Shown here one piece after another: positions 1 through 10,793 of a DNA stretch of 64,000 nt. Numbering within the stretch: the first letter of the stretch is position 1; the number at the start of each line of letters is the position of its first letter. The notes below the pieces were generated by a model. The model searched no databases. It saw nothing but the letters and a program-made list of their open reading frames with translations, and was not told the origin of the DNA. The position numbers and the translations under genes were made by a program. This DNA is from Oscheius sp. JU75 (Eukaryota; Nematoda; Chromadorea; Rhabditida; Rhabditidae): contig JASJZC010000006.1 of NCBI GenBank assembly GCA_037178855.1, positions 4,216,001 through 4,280,000 on the forward strand, given 5' to 3'.

Positions 1-2316
1 CTGGATCCGCAGGCTCTGAAAGGAATTACGGCCAAACACAGTCAGAGCAACATTAGCACAATAACAGACGCCGCCTTCACAGCCATGGTCGGTCTTTTCT
101 CTCGTTTTGTAATGGCTTCATGTTTAGAACGAGCTCGTAGAAGTGATGCTTGCGAATACGCACACGAGCGATCCTTGTCCGCCGGCCGACTACGCGACAA
201 TTTCTTCCTTCGCCAACGGATCCGATCTTCAGTTCATAATCGACAGCTCCTTGTCCTCTCCCAATCAGTCAGCTCTTTCTGATGATGCTTGTATCAATCT
301 TTTTCCAGTGCTCCTCAGATTATTCGCTATCTGCACACCGTTTCCGTCACCTTTGCAGCCAGTAAAGCCGCTGAGATCGTCTCTCGATTCATTCTCAGCG
401 CTCACGAGACTCATAAAGTAGGTTTTTGTTATTTTCGGCCAACCCATTTCGCTTTAGCTGCATGTATTGTGCGCATTCTTGTCGACGGTGGTGCCCTTCC
501 ATCCCGGACTGATGGAGACCGTCTACAAGGAGATTTTTACGACTAGAGACGTCTATCTGGCCGAATGTGCCACGGACACGTCAAAGACGGACTTTCAGCG
601 GAGTGTGACCTTCATCACGAACCTGAGAACACTTCTGGAATGGGATCTCACAGTCGAGGACGCGTCTTTTAAAAACAACGAGCTCAATCCACGATCGCAA
701 ACTGGTGCTCTGATCGCTGGAGTCCTCTCGATGGCCATCAACAACTGCAATCAAGAGCTGCAGCGCGCAAACGCCCAAAATGTCCAGCTGATGATCTCTG
801 AGGTCGGGCGCTTCTTGAAATCGTTTATTCCCACGATTAACAAGGAAAACGCTCAGGTACTTGTTCTTCTTTTTGAATGCTAACGAAAGAAATTCTAGCC
901 AAGAAGCATTGTAGTGAAGATCAGATACATCTACAAAATTTCTCTTCAGTTGGCTCATCTGCTCAAAATTGCTCTCCTCGCCGTTTCTAAAAGTATCTAT
1001 TTTTGTTCACTGTAATATGATTCTATTAAGAAGAAGAGCACTCGTTGTTCTGTTTCGAAGAGTTCCGCAGCTCGATTATCCTCTTCTATTCGGACTCGCT
1101 GAACCAGCTCCATGTGAATGGAACCACGAGGAAACCAGGCATGGCCCAGCTCTTTTTCGTCAGTTTCCTCGCCAATTGTCTGCTGGATAACAAGGCCCTA
1201 TTCGGAGAGGATATTGACCTCGATCCATGGAAAGACAGCTCAATCGAGCAGCTGAAACTGGGCGACGATGACGAGAAAGAATATTCATATCTGGACGCCC
1301 TTCAATCCATGGACACTCATCAGAAAATCAGTAGATTGGCACATTCGGGAGTTATCGGAACAGGCGCGAAGCGACTACATCCTCTTTCCGTTGCCTGTGT
1401 AAGCCTTTTCCTAATTTGAAAAGAGTCAAACGTTCCAGGACGACCAGTTGATCCGAACCCACGTCTTTCTGGATGCTATTCGCAACATCTGTGTGACAGA
1501 GTCGTCCTCGAACGACGTCATCAACACTCGCTATTTGGCCAACTACCTTTTTGAGGTCATCTGTCAGGATGCGCTGGCTGGCGACGTTCTCTTCCAGGAC
1601 TGGGAGCTCGAGAAGGAGACTCTCGGAAAGTAGGATACGGATAACTTTATAACTAAAATGAGCATTTAGGTATCAAATAGTACAGACTTACTACAAGAGC
1701 TTCATTCTGAAAGGACTGGTCAACATCGTTGCCGAGGTTCAGCCATGTCTCTGGCTATGTCTCCCCATCTTGAAGGCGATGTTGGCCGATATTTTGGTCA
1801 GTTTTTGAGAGTATTCTCTAAATAACTGATTCAGAGCAGTCTTCTTTCCACGACCAATCGAACGGCGAAGGTCAGTGAGCATATTATGGATCTGGCGGAC
1901 GATTGGATGCTCCTCGCCAGGTTTTTTCCTCATTTCTCTTGTTTTGAAAATGATATTCAGATCAGGCAATCTCGTCCCGGAAAGATTCGAATTCTTCATC
2001 GAATTCCTCCCTTCAATCACAGTTCACGAAGCGTATCTTCTCTTCCTCGAAATCTGGCGATATTTTCAGGTTCCTTTGTATCTATTATCTAAACTCAAAC
2101 CCATTTTAGCGTCGTTCCGTGACGATGAACGCGATTGAGCATGCGGTCGAGACCGAGAAGACAACTCGAGGAGCCGGAGCAGCCCTTCTTCAGGACAACT
2201 ACGAAGGCGATCTGCAAATGTGTCGGCGAATAATCCAACGACATATTGGAGAACTCGGCTGGCTCTTCCCTGTACTCTTTCCTATGCTAGAAGACGGAGA
2301 AATTATGCAGAGTTAG
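1..2316 (+). CDS. ints-5: Integrator complex subunit 5, C-terminal part (5' end outside window)
   Basis: INTS5 is a helical-repeat scaffold of the nuclear Integrator complex, which cleaves snRNA and other RNA polymerase II transcripts. The reading frame is already open at base 1. Exons traced: 1-87, 128-267, 309-417, 458-856, 899 onward, then several more to a TAG at 2314-2316; introns are about 40 nt. The assignment rests on remembered human INTS5 C-terminal blocks that align in order: HSGVIGTGAKR (human FHAGVIGRGLK), a RYLANYLFEVICQDA helix, LPSITVHEAYLLFLEIWRYF and the terminal RRIIQRHIGELGWLFPVLF. Divergence is high but order and spacing hold. It converges on the ENPP gene, with stop codons about 85 bp apart. 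The N-terminal half is missing. The family call is fairly secure; small exon details are less so. Confidence 0.8.
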
Positions 2317-2399
2317 ATACAATCAGATATAGAAACGCGGGTATAAGGATCTCTTTTGTTAATTTGTTTTTAAGAAAAAGTATTCATTTCGTTGCTAAA

Positions 2400-3806
2400 T
2401 TACATATAAAACAAACTAGGTCTCTTCAAGACAGCATCGATGAGGGACCAGCTGCCGTTGTTTGGAGAGGGTACAATTTCTAGAAGACGACAGAGCAAGG
2501 AATAAAGATCAACATTTTGAGGCACCTCGGTTATCTATAACTAGCTGTGAAAGAGTGTAGGAGATCAAACCTTTAGATTATTCTGGATGTCAGGGCCATT
2601 CATGACCAGGAGAGCACGCATTTCCCTGTTCTCCGGAGCCTGACCATGAACAGAAGAATGGAATTTAGCTGTGCCTGTCGGGCTAAACAGCTCCTCTTGC
2701 CTCTTTTCGGTACAGTGGAAACTAACAGCATAGCCGATAGAAGGTTCCAGAAGAATACCACCAGTCCTTTCAGAATTCTTGTAGTGATAGCGTTCGGGAA
2801 GGCCCTTCTTTCGATGGACTTTGATCTTTAGACCGCGAGCAGCAATGGCCTCTGTTAGATGTCGGTATATTGCTTCCGACTGCTCCTCCGTTTTTGGATA
2901 GAGCGCCAAGTCTCCATAACTGAAGTCTCCTTGGACGTGGTCACGAATACACAACACGTTCTTATAGGAAGACACCTAAAAATTCACGGTTTGTTTTCAA
3001 GAGAACCAACCTCAGCGTGACCGTGATCGGCCGTAAGTATTATATTCACGTTGGGCAAAAGACCAGCTTTTTCCAGTCTCCCAAGAAGATATCCAAAGAG
3101 ATTGTCCAGTTCGGACAGAACCTCTGTCAAATGTCCAGTGTGAAAGCCGTATTTGTGAAGAATCGTGTCCGGTTGATCGACGTACCAAGCCACAAAATTC
3201 GAGGGATCGCCTGAATCGGAAAGGGTTTCGACTATTCGGTTCACATCCAGCTTGAAAGAGTCGAGAGAGCCGTATTCTAACCACATTCTGAATTTTTTGC
3301 TGTAGTTATGGGAAAACGAACTCGTGGAACTTGGGTTTATGTGGTTCCTTCTCGAAGAAAGCCTCGGCGAATGGCCATTTCAAAACAAAAGATTTTCTTC
3401 TCGAATCGGCTCGTTCGTTGGTAATCCAAATCGGGTCACCTTTCAGCATTTTCGTTGTCTTCAATCGCTCAATAGCATCAGCCTTCTGTTTACCGTAGTA
3501 GTCAAAAGTATGTCCATCTTGCAACAAGAATCTGTTGCCAGTCACTCCATGACTCTCCTCGAAGAGACCAGTGACCATTGAGAGATGGTTCGGAGCAGTA
3601 TAAGTCAGATATTGACTTTGTACTCCGTTTATGAACCAGCTAGAATTCTCGGCCCATTGGAAAATTGTTGGCACTGTCGACTCATCCAACAGATCATAGC
3701 GGAAACCATCAAAAGAGATCAGAAGAACTTTGGGAAGGTTTTTGATCGAGCTGATTGTCTGGATAGTGAGGAAGATACCGAGAAGGGAGAGTGTCAATGC
3801 TACCAT
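2400..3806 (-). CDS. Ectonucleotide pyrophosphatase/phosphodiesterase (ENPP family)
   Basis: This is a type-II membrane or secreted enzyme of the alkaline phosphatase superfamily that hydrolyses phosphodiester or pyrophosphate bonds outside the cell. The start is the ATG at 3806, followed by a hydrophobic signal-anchor of about 20 residues. ENPP motifs follow in order: KVLLISFDGFRYD (first metal Asp), TYTAPNHLSMVTGLF with the nucleophile Thr before APN, SHGVTGN, the FVAWYVDQPDTILHKYG metal block, and LTADHGH. The last exon, recovered after a short intron, reads VDLYSLLCRLLEIVPSPNNG, the family's usual C-terminal block, and stops at 2400-2402. One intron near 3310 appears to be only about 31 nt. 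All catalytic and zinc ligands I can check are present. Substrate cannot be told from sequence. The nearby transporter (4162-5867) is on the same strand. Confidence 0.87.
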
Positions 3807-4161
3807 CAACAAGATCTAAACTAAAAGTTTGGGAAGGGAAGATATTTTGAAAAAAAAACCCTAAGACGAGGGGTGACGGACATTATGGGCAACAGTTTGA
3901 AGAAGTTCGGATATTATAAGTGGGGAAAGCTGTGTACATAGAAAGAACAAGCACAGTCGAAAAGGGAAGAGAGTGAAATGGGATCGGAGGCAATCGATGA
4001 CATCGGTTTTGACACAATCTTTTGGACTCTGATAAGAGAGAATGACTGATGTGAAAGCATTGAGAGTTCTCTATCTTTATTTGCACTTTGCTCATACTTC
4101 TACTCTTTGGTTGTCCTTTGTCTTTATACAAACTGGAACAGTTAAGACCATCTGCTCCGGT

Positions 4162-5867
4162 TCATCTGGAACTATCCGATCCTAAAACTTCTCCTACAGT
4201 CTCAAAGAAGACCGATACCTTGAGGAAATGTGCCACAATGGCAGTCGCGAATCCATCTCCCAGGACATTGAGAGCTGACCGAACTCGATCCCTGTTTACA
4301 TTTTAATAAGGCAGATTCAAAAACTTACAGTAGCCAGTCGACAGTCAGAAGCAAAGCGACGTCATCGGTCGGAAGTCCGACGGTGTTGAGGATGACAAGG
4401 ATGGAGACCAGACCGGCTGGCACGTTATTCAATCCGATTGAGGAGATTGTAGCTGTTAGACTAGGAAAACCTCAGACTGTATTCAAAGCCCAACCTGATG
4501 ATTATGATCTCAGAAAAGCTGAGCGAGATTCCGTTCAGCTGAGCGACAAAAATGACAGCTACAGCTTCGTAAAGGGCATTCCCGTCCATGTTGATGGTGC
4601 AGCCGAGAGGAAACACGAATCCGGCAATCCGTCTGTCAATTCTGCAGTAGTCTTCCATGGATTGGATGCTGATTGGCAGTACAGCTCCTCTATAATACCT
4701 ATCGAAGAGACGCGTAAGTACTGTACCCGGAAGAGGTGCCCAAAGTGGTCAGAGTTGGCTGGATCATGCCGTTCATGATTGGAAGAGGACTCTTTCTAGT
4801 CACCACGTAGTAGATGACCGGGATTGTGACAAAGGTGTGGAGGATGACTCCAGTCAGGACAGTCAGCACGTATCTGAATAGACTCTCGGTCTTCAGAAGA
4901 TTGAGAACTTACGCTATAAGTACCGTTGCCGTTCTGGAGAAGTCTTCCATTTCTAGCAGATTACTACTGATCAGACACATGATACCCAGGGGAGCCATCC
5001 TTGGAACGAATACAGTAGTTTTGGATCGACATACCACATCATTCCTTTGACCCATCTTAAGAGAGCCTCGTCCAAGACGGCGAAAAAGTCAACAACAGCT
5101 CGAGATCTCTTGCCCATCTTCGAGAGGACGATGCCGAATCCGGAACAGAACACAATAATACCTGTACTCGTTACTGACTCATCAGTATGCTCACCCAGAA
5201 TGTTGGTTCCCTCTCTCGGAACTATCTCCGTTTCCTCTGTAGTGATTTCAGTCCCGTTTACGACTTCCTTCACGTATTCCGTCTGTTTTCCCTCGAAAGT
5301 GGCCTTGACTATGTTGTCAGGGAGCATATTTCTGATAGAGAGAGTCTGATACATTTCAAGCGTACGGAAATACCTGATCATGTCTAGAAAAGTGTCTAGA
5401 GGAGAAACCTTCGTATTCCCACCCATTTCTCGGACTAGAGGCTTAGCTCGATAATCTCCCGGATGAATGAGCATGACTAGAGCAATTCCTAGCTGACAGA
5501 GGGTAATCAAGAAAAAGTTTAACACACGCTAGTAGCCAAAAGAGCTGTAAAGGCATAGTATCCGACAGTGGTAAGACCCATCTTCCCGGAAGAACTCGAG
5601 TCCATTTGGGCCAGGGCTAAAAGTTTTTGAACAAGCTAGAAAGTATGCCTTACCAGAGACAAGGGAGGCAAAGACCAGCGGGAGAATCATCATTTTGAGG
5701 ACGGCCATAAACATCTCGCCGGGGAAACCGATCAGTTTGATAGTGAGTGGATGCAGATTCAGAGGACGAAGAACCGCTCCCAGAGTTATTCCGACCAGTA
5801 CACTGATGGCAGTACTGACCAAGAGTCCATTTTCCGAGCAGAACTTTCTCATCTGCTTGATGCTCAT
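4162..5867 (-). CDS. glt: Sodium-dependent glutamate/dicarboxylate transporter (SLC1/EAAT family)
   Basis: This is a plasma-membrane Na+-coupled carrier of the excitatory amino acid transporter family, which clears glutamate in nematodes. The start is the ATG at 5867 with a short cytosolic N-terminus. Family landmarks in order: early helices with [15 protein letters not shown]; the [14 protein letters not shown] segment; the serine-rich [19 protein letters not shown] block; a long glycosylatable extracellular loop; the hairpin-2 [12 protein letters not shown] region; [14 protein letters not shown] followed by [12 protein letters not shown]; and a final [22 protein letters not shown] helix. 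The stop is at 4162-4164. The family's NMDGT signature reads NMDGN here, and the hairpin serines are GTSSGT rather than GTSSSS, so ion or substrate coupling could differ. The symbol marks only the glt family; I cannot say which C. elegans glt gene is the orthologue. Confidence 0.9.
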
Positions 5868-6950
5868 TTGGGAAAGAGAAACAAGAGTCGAATTTCGACC
5901 GCGAGGAAAGATGACAGCCGAGAGAGGGAAATAATCCGACTACTATTTCCATGTTTCCGACGAACAAATACACTTTGTTCAAACAGTTCTAGTCATGGTT
6001 TTTGAGACTATATCAAATGGCTTGATGAATTGGGAAGGTTCTGACTAGCCGGTGTGAGAGATTTTAATCTGTCCAACTGCTTCTGTGACCCTAGAAGGCC
6101 CGGGTACGTACGTTTGAGACAATCTATCACTCTGTCCAATAAGTATCATGTTCAGATGACAGTTTTCTTGAACCGCCAAAGTTGAACAGTTCCTTTGAAA
6201 TGACCATCCTAAACAGTTAAGAAGACTGTTTTGATACGACGCTACACACGGAGACAGTTCACCGGTTCAACTCAACCTCAACTGGTCACGTTACAGTACT
6301 CAATTGTCCTTGGAACTGACTTCTTCTCACCTTTTCCCACCAGATTGTGTCTCCGGTTCATCGATCTTACCCCCACAACTGGGACAGCCTCTTTGAGATA
6401 TATTCGCGGTAGATCGTCAGCCCTGATAATCTCTCTCCACCCGTTCAGGTGTTCTCCCACTCTTCAAGCCAGTCAACAGAGGGGGAACTATCCGTTTCTT
6501 CTCGCGCAGTTCTTTTCTCTCGTGTTTGACAAGCAGCCCTGTCGGTGATTAGTCATCGTCCAGTCGCAAATTAGATCTTAAACACAGTCTTTCGTCTTCG
6601 GGACTTCTCTCATCTTCAAGGTTTATCGACTGCTATATTCACTATTTTCCGCAAATTACACTCATAGTTTTGTACTTTTCACTTTTTCTTTAGTTTTTAA
6701 CTGTCACTCAACAATATTTACTTTACTCGTCAAGTTCAACAGACGATTTCGAGAGCGGTCCAGTTGCTTTTCAGTGACTGTGAGACTGTATTCAATGGTA
6801 TTTCTATTCACCTTCCCTACCAAAACACCCTCTGACTCAGCCGGGTTAACTGTCCCATCAGTCTCCTTCTTTTCCGCCGCGCAATGTCATCCCCTTTCTC
6901 CTGACTCATTCGAACAAGTTTGACACCGATCACACAGAGAGACTTCCCCA
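5868..6950. promoter_or_regulatory. Divergent intergenic region between glutamate transporter and ADAM genes
   Basis: About 1.08 kb separates two divergently transcribed genes. I see no credible coding exon, RNA gene or repeat in it; the short open frames here lack protein-like composition. It should contain both 5' regions, but I recognise no specific binding site. Confidence 0.4.
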
Positions 6951-8666
6951 ATGAGGAGTGATGTCTTCACCCTGTTGATCTTTCTCATCTCCGTGGCTTC
7001 TGCTCTCACTTGGAGCAATATCACTGAGATTCAGCAAGTTCACGACTCGGTGAGGATTTCTTCTTGTGGTATAAACATAAAAGTTTAGGTGCTGCCACCG
7101 AAGAAGATAGACTCTCACGGAGTTCTGTCAGCCTCCTCTCCGCTTCCGGATTGGTCTGATATCCGTCTCCATAAACACCCGTATTATATAGAGACACTGA
7201 TAGCTGTCGACGCTGGAGTGGTGTGTTTGTGATCATGTTAGAGAGAAAAGAATGTTTCAGTCCCGATTCTATGGTCACAATCCGGAGAAACTGATGCAAG
7301 CAGTTGTGTCCCTGATGCATGCTGTCAACCTTGTAAGTTCAGTCAGTCACACAAAGAGATAGTATCCAGTACGCTGCCCAACTGAACATTCGTATAATTG
7401 TCGTAGATGTCGTCCCGGTGAAAGGACACAATCTCTCATTGGAACAGTTCATGGAATGGCGGAAGGAGCAAGTCGGACTGGTAATCTCTTGCTCAAACCG
7501 AGGGTTTTACAATGGTTCTTTAGGCAACCCACGATTTGGCAATGCTGGTCCGACACAGGTTTGAAGGAGGAATAGCCTATGTGAATGGCGTCTGTAAGAG
7601 GACGGCTGTGGGCGTTTGTGGCGTAAGAAAAGTACATTTCCCAAAAGAACGAAAAGTTCAGTTCTTCCCCGAAGCCCCGTTCGAATACGCTTCGGTATTT
7701 TTCCATGAACTTGCTCATCTGCTCGGTCTCTCCCATGACATCAAAGTTGACTGTCAGTGCTCCAAAAAGAACCGACTCAACTGTCTGAGAATAGAGTGAG
7801 TGTCTCTTTACCGGTCTCTCAACGCAATTCAGCGGCTTCGAGCATGACTGTAGTGCCCAAGCTCTCGTGGATCTTCTCCCGAACCATGACTGTCTCCAGC
7901 AGCCCGTCGGTCCTTTGCCCAGAACGAATGTTCCGATATGCGGAAATGGTGTCTTGGAGTTTGATGAGGACTGTGACTGTGGTCTCGAAGAGTCAGTTTC
8001 GAGGAGATGTGAAAAAAAAACATAATGGTTCAGAAAGTGCGACAATGTGTTTTGTGAGGCGAGGAGCTGTCGATTCATTGTGCACAAAGAGTATCTCTAC
8101 AGGGTTTTCACCCTCTCCGTCGCCTTTATCATTGTCTCTTCTTGTCTTTTACTCAAGTTGGTTAAATCCTTTTGGAACAAAGTACCAATCCATTTAGAAG
8201 AGTCATAAGCCGCTCAAGACATGAAAAAGTGGGTTCTTTATCTCCACAGGGTCCATCTCTGTCACGGACCTGTCCAATCCGACCAGAGATTGTCGTCCTG
8301 TCCGGAACTACGACCAGAAATGGGACTCTTGCCTCCCAAATTCCTTCTCAAGACAGTCGACTGCTCTCCCCTCCTATTGGCAAGTCCCTCATCCACACTC
8401 TCTAACATGTCTCTTCAGTTCCTGCTCGACCAGCACCTCCCATTCCCCGACCAGCCAATATAATGCTTGATCAGCCTATCCCGATAGCTAGAGACTACAG
8501 TCCACCTCCTGGCTACATGAAAATGAATCCGAGAGTGCCTTCTCCGTTCGAAAGTGAGTCTTTTCAGATGAGCGGTGACATTTGGACATCTTCAGAACTC
8601 CCCCCTCCGCCTCCAAAGGCATCAGACAAACCTACCCTCAATTTCTACGATCAACCACCAAAATGA
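6951..8666 (+). CDS. Short ADAM-type (reprolysin) membrane metalloprotease
   Basis: This is a single-pass membrane zinc protease of the ADAM family. The start ATG at 6951 opens a signal peptide (about residues 1-19). After a pro-region of only about 50 residues, far shorter than the usual 150-200, the catalytic domain begins at HPYYIETLIAVDAG. The zinc site HELAHLLGLSHD is intact. The Met-turn is not: the family's C-I-M reads C-L-R. A reduced disintegrin module follows (VPICGNGVLEFDEDCDCGLEE, then CDNVFCEARSC), then one TM segment (near FTLSVAFIIVSSC) and a proline-rich tail (ARPAPPIPRP, PPPPPK) suited to SH3 binding. The Cys-rich and EGF modules are missing. One tail intron seems to use a GC-AG donor near 8382. 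Similar in size to small nematode ADAMs; no orthologue assigned. Confidence 0.83.
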
Positions 8667-8758
8667 GTGTTCCCCTAAAATTTATGGTGTCTCATCTCAC
8701 GAGTTTTCCCACGATCTCAATTTATGTCTCTAAAATGAATTATTTCGTTTTGGACTAT

Positions 8759-8961
8759 TTATTCGGCCGAATCTACTCGAAAGTTGTTGGTGTAGACGGG
8801 AAGGCGTTTAACAGTGTCCGCCACGGCGGAGACGACGTTCCCTTCCCTGTAACCTCGATTTTGGAATATGAAAAAGAAGGAAAACTGACGAGGAAGTAGT
8901 TGCATCCTCCTCCGGTGTTCATGCCACGACTGGTGAATTTCTTGCACTTGTAAACGTCCAT
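8759..8961 (-). CDS. Tiny conserved-looking protein of unknown function
   Basis: I do not recognise this gene. An ATG at 8961 opens a two-exon frame with a possible 32-nt intron, ending at TAA 8759-8761. It encodes about 56 residues with a basic, Gly/Cys-containing start (KCKKFTSRGMNTGGGC) and a more regular second half (VVSAVADTVKRLPVYTNNF). It has no signal peptide or TM segment. It lies between the ADAM gene (convergent, stop 93 bp away) and the cornichon gene (divergent, start about 290 bp away), so it would fill an otherwise empty gap. Upstream there is an AT-rich ttatata near 9000. It could also be the last two exons of a longer gene or chance. Confidence 0.3.
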
Positions 8962-9254
8962 GCTGCTTGGATGAGGTGTAAGATGAGACCTGAGCTTATA
9001 TAACGCTTCCTTATCACTGTTTTTGTTGCCACGGCTTGTTGATTTACTGTCAAAACAAGTTCTAAAATGGGCAGAACAAATACAGGTACGGGTACACAAA
9101 CCTGTCAATGATACTGCCTCGGTAGCTCGGTTTGACTAGTAGTAATTGGTTTCACAAAAGTTAGTTAGAAACGCTGAAGTTGGAACTACAAAAACGAACA
9201 AATAGTGTATTTCAATTGGAGAACAAGGTGCTGTGGACAGAGCTAGCTCGGAAG

Positions 9255-9925
9255 ATGTGGATCTACTTCCTTCTGACGTGCTTGAACATAGGACTCTTCG
9301 CCCTTTGCTTCTATAAGTTCATCCTGGTGTGTCCCTAGCTTCAGAAATTCCTTTTTGGTATCTAAACTTCCTAGTGACCGAGGTTACGCTATCAATTGAG
9401 CATGCTTCCTGTCAAAAGTTATGTCTAGGTCCTTCTAGTGGTCTCTTTCTCCTCAATTGCTCGTCTGGAATACGTACCAAAGTTTTCTCAAGTTTCGGGT
9501 CTAATTTTCTTCACTTACTGTAGTAGTCATTACCTAGAGAGAAGAATACGCGATCTTCTAATAGCTAGTAGTATATTTTCCAGATAGACGACCTGGCCGA
9601 CTGCATGGACCATCCGCACTCTGTCTGCTCTCTCATCAACCGATGGACACCTCCACTGGTCGGCAGTCAATGGCTGATGACTTTACTGCATCTGCTGCTC
9701 GGTCATCCCTTCCTGATGCTCTTCACTCTGCCCGTGACCATCCTCTACGTCCATCAATACAGCCAACGAGTAGCCGACTCGGGCCTCGGATTCCACAATC
9801 CTATCAGGTTCTTCTCCAAGAAGCACCTCCAGGGTCTCTCCAGTGTTTACCTGCTGCTGGGCTGCCACAATCTCCTTTGGACAGGCATCTATCTCTGTCT
9901 CTTCCTCATCCATCTGCGTGGTTAA
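9255..9925 (+). CDS. cnih: Cornichon-family ER export cargo receptor
   Basis: Cornichon proteins are ER-Golgi cargo receptors for membrane proteins such as TGF-alpha precursors and ionotropic glutamate receptors, and act with COPII. There are two exons, 9255-9326 and about 9583-9925, encoding about 137 residues, close to the family's usual 140-160. The first exon is a TM helix (FLLTCLNIGLFALCFYKFIL). The second starts with the family pattern D-x-C then IN-x-P, followed by LLLGHPFLMLFTLPVTILY (the HPF-x-ML core), a G-x-x-xP loop matching the usual YDPT position (GFHNPIRF), and a last helical hairpin. The 256-nt intron is long for this locus and shows no feature I recognise. The family call is good; which paralogue is unclear. 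Confidence 0.82.
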
Positions 9926-10247
9926 CACTTTCCGTCGATACTTACATAAACATCATTCGGAACTGTACACTTCTTTTCAAGGCTCTTTTACTGTTACGTT
10001 CAGTCTGTTCGCGGGACGTGATCAAGTGTGGGAACACCACATTTAGCTACTGTACCCGAACTGTCAAAACTGACACTGGAGACGACTAGAAACGCCTGAC
10101 TGAAAACTATCGGATCTGGCACCTAACTGTTGTCGTTTTCCCGATGTTCTCTTATCCACTGGCCTCTTGATCGACTGCCCTTCCCATACTCTCTTCAAGC
10201 TAGAGTACTACTGATCTAAAAACTGTCAGATCATCTCCTCAGTCAGG

Positions 10248-10612
10248 ATGTGCCTCGGAAATCGGAAACAGTCGAACAGCGGGCTCTCCAGACCACCTGC
10301 CGGGTCACAATATCATGTCATTCAACGTCGGCTCAGCCGAAGCAATATCCGTGGCCAACGAGGGGGTGGGCGGGGTCCGAAAGGGAGAGGCTACCATAAC
10401 CCGAAGAAGCACTGCTGACACCCGGGAGCCGGCCGTAATATGCAAAGGTTTGTCATGTTTCAATTACATTTCTATTGAAAGTTCAGTGCGGAGACGTGTC
10501 TCGACTTGGTGGATCTGGATCGACCGATTCTGTTTGGAGATTCTGGCTGCATCAAGATCGAGCAGTTCAGCAACTTCAAGAGTCAGTTTGTCTTGATTTC
10601 CCCCAAATAAGA
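10248..10612 (+). other. Possible small RG-rich gene with an in-frame TGA, between cornichon and lim-6
   Basis: A 56-codon frame from ATG 10248 encodes an Arg/Gly-rich stretch (NIRGQRGGGRGPKGRG) and stops at TGA 10416-10418. In the same frame, coding-like sequence continues past the TGA to a good donor at 10447 and, after a 39-nt intron ending in ttcag, into an exon reading CLDLVDLDRPILFGDSGCIK, which ends at TAA near 10610. Possible readings are a pseudogene, a mis-predicted exon boundary that skips the TGA, or two unrelated short frames. I do not recognise the protein. A selenocysteine reading is not supported by anything I see. Confidence 0.25.
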
Positions 10613-10793
10613 CTCGGAAATTGGTCTTCTCTATTGAAATTCCCCTTCCGATCCTACGCCCCTTCATCTCGGTCGGTCCCGCGCCTGTACGTTCCTTCGA
10701 CAGGCCCCGCTTGCCGTTCCCAGCCTCAGTCTCCACGTTTTTTCACGGGGCCTTTCGGTGTTTTGTCTCGAGTTCTTTCTCAAGACGAACGCC

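Noticed and set aside
7449-8087. 212-codon minus-strand open frame opposite the ADAM gene
   Set aside because: It is a shadow of the ADAM exons and introns; the plus strand encodes clear catalytic motifs with consistent splice phases.
10416-10418. Selenocysteine reading of the in-frame TGA
   Set aside because: Nematodes have at most a single known selenoprotein type, and I see no redox motif or recognisable SECIS hairpin downstream.
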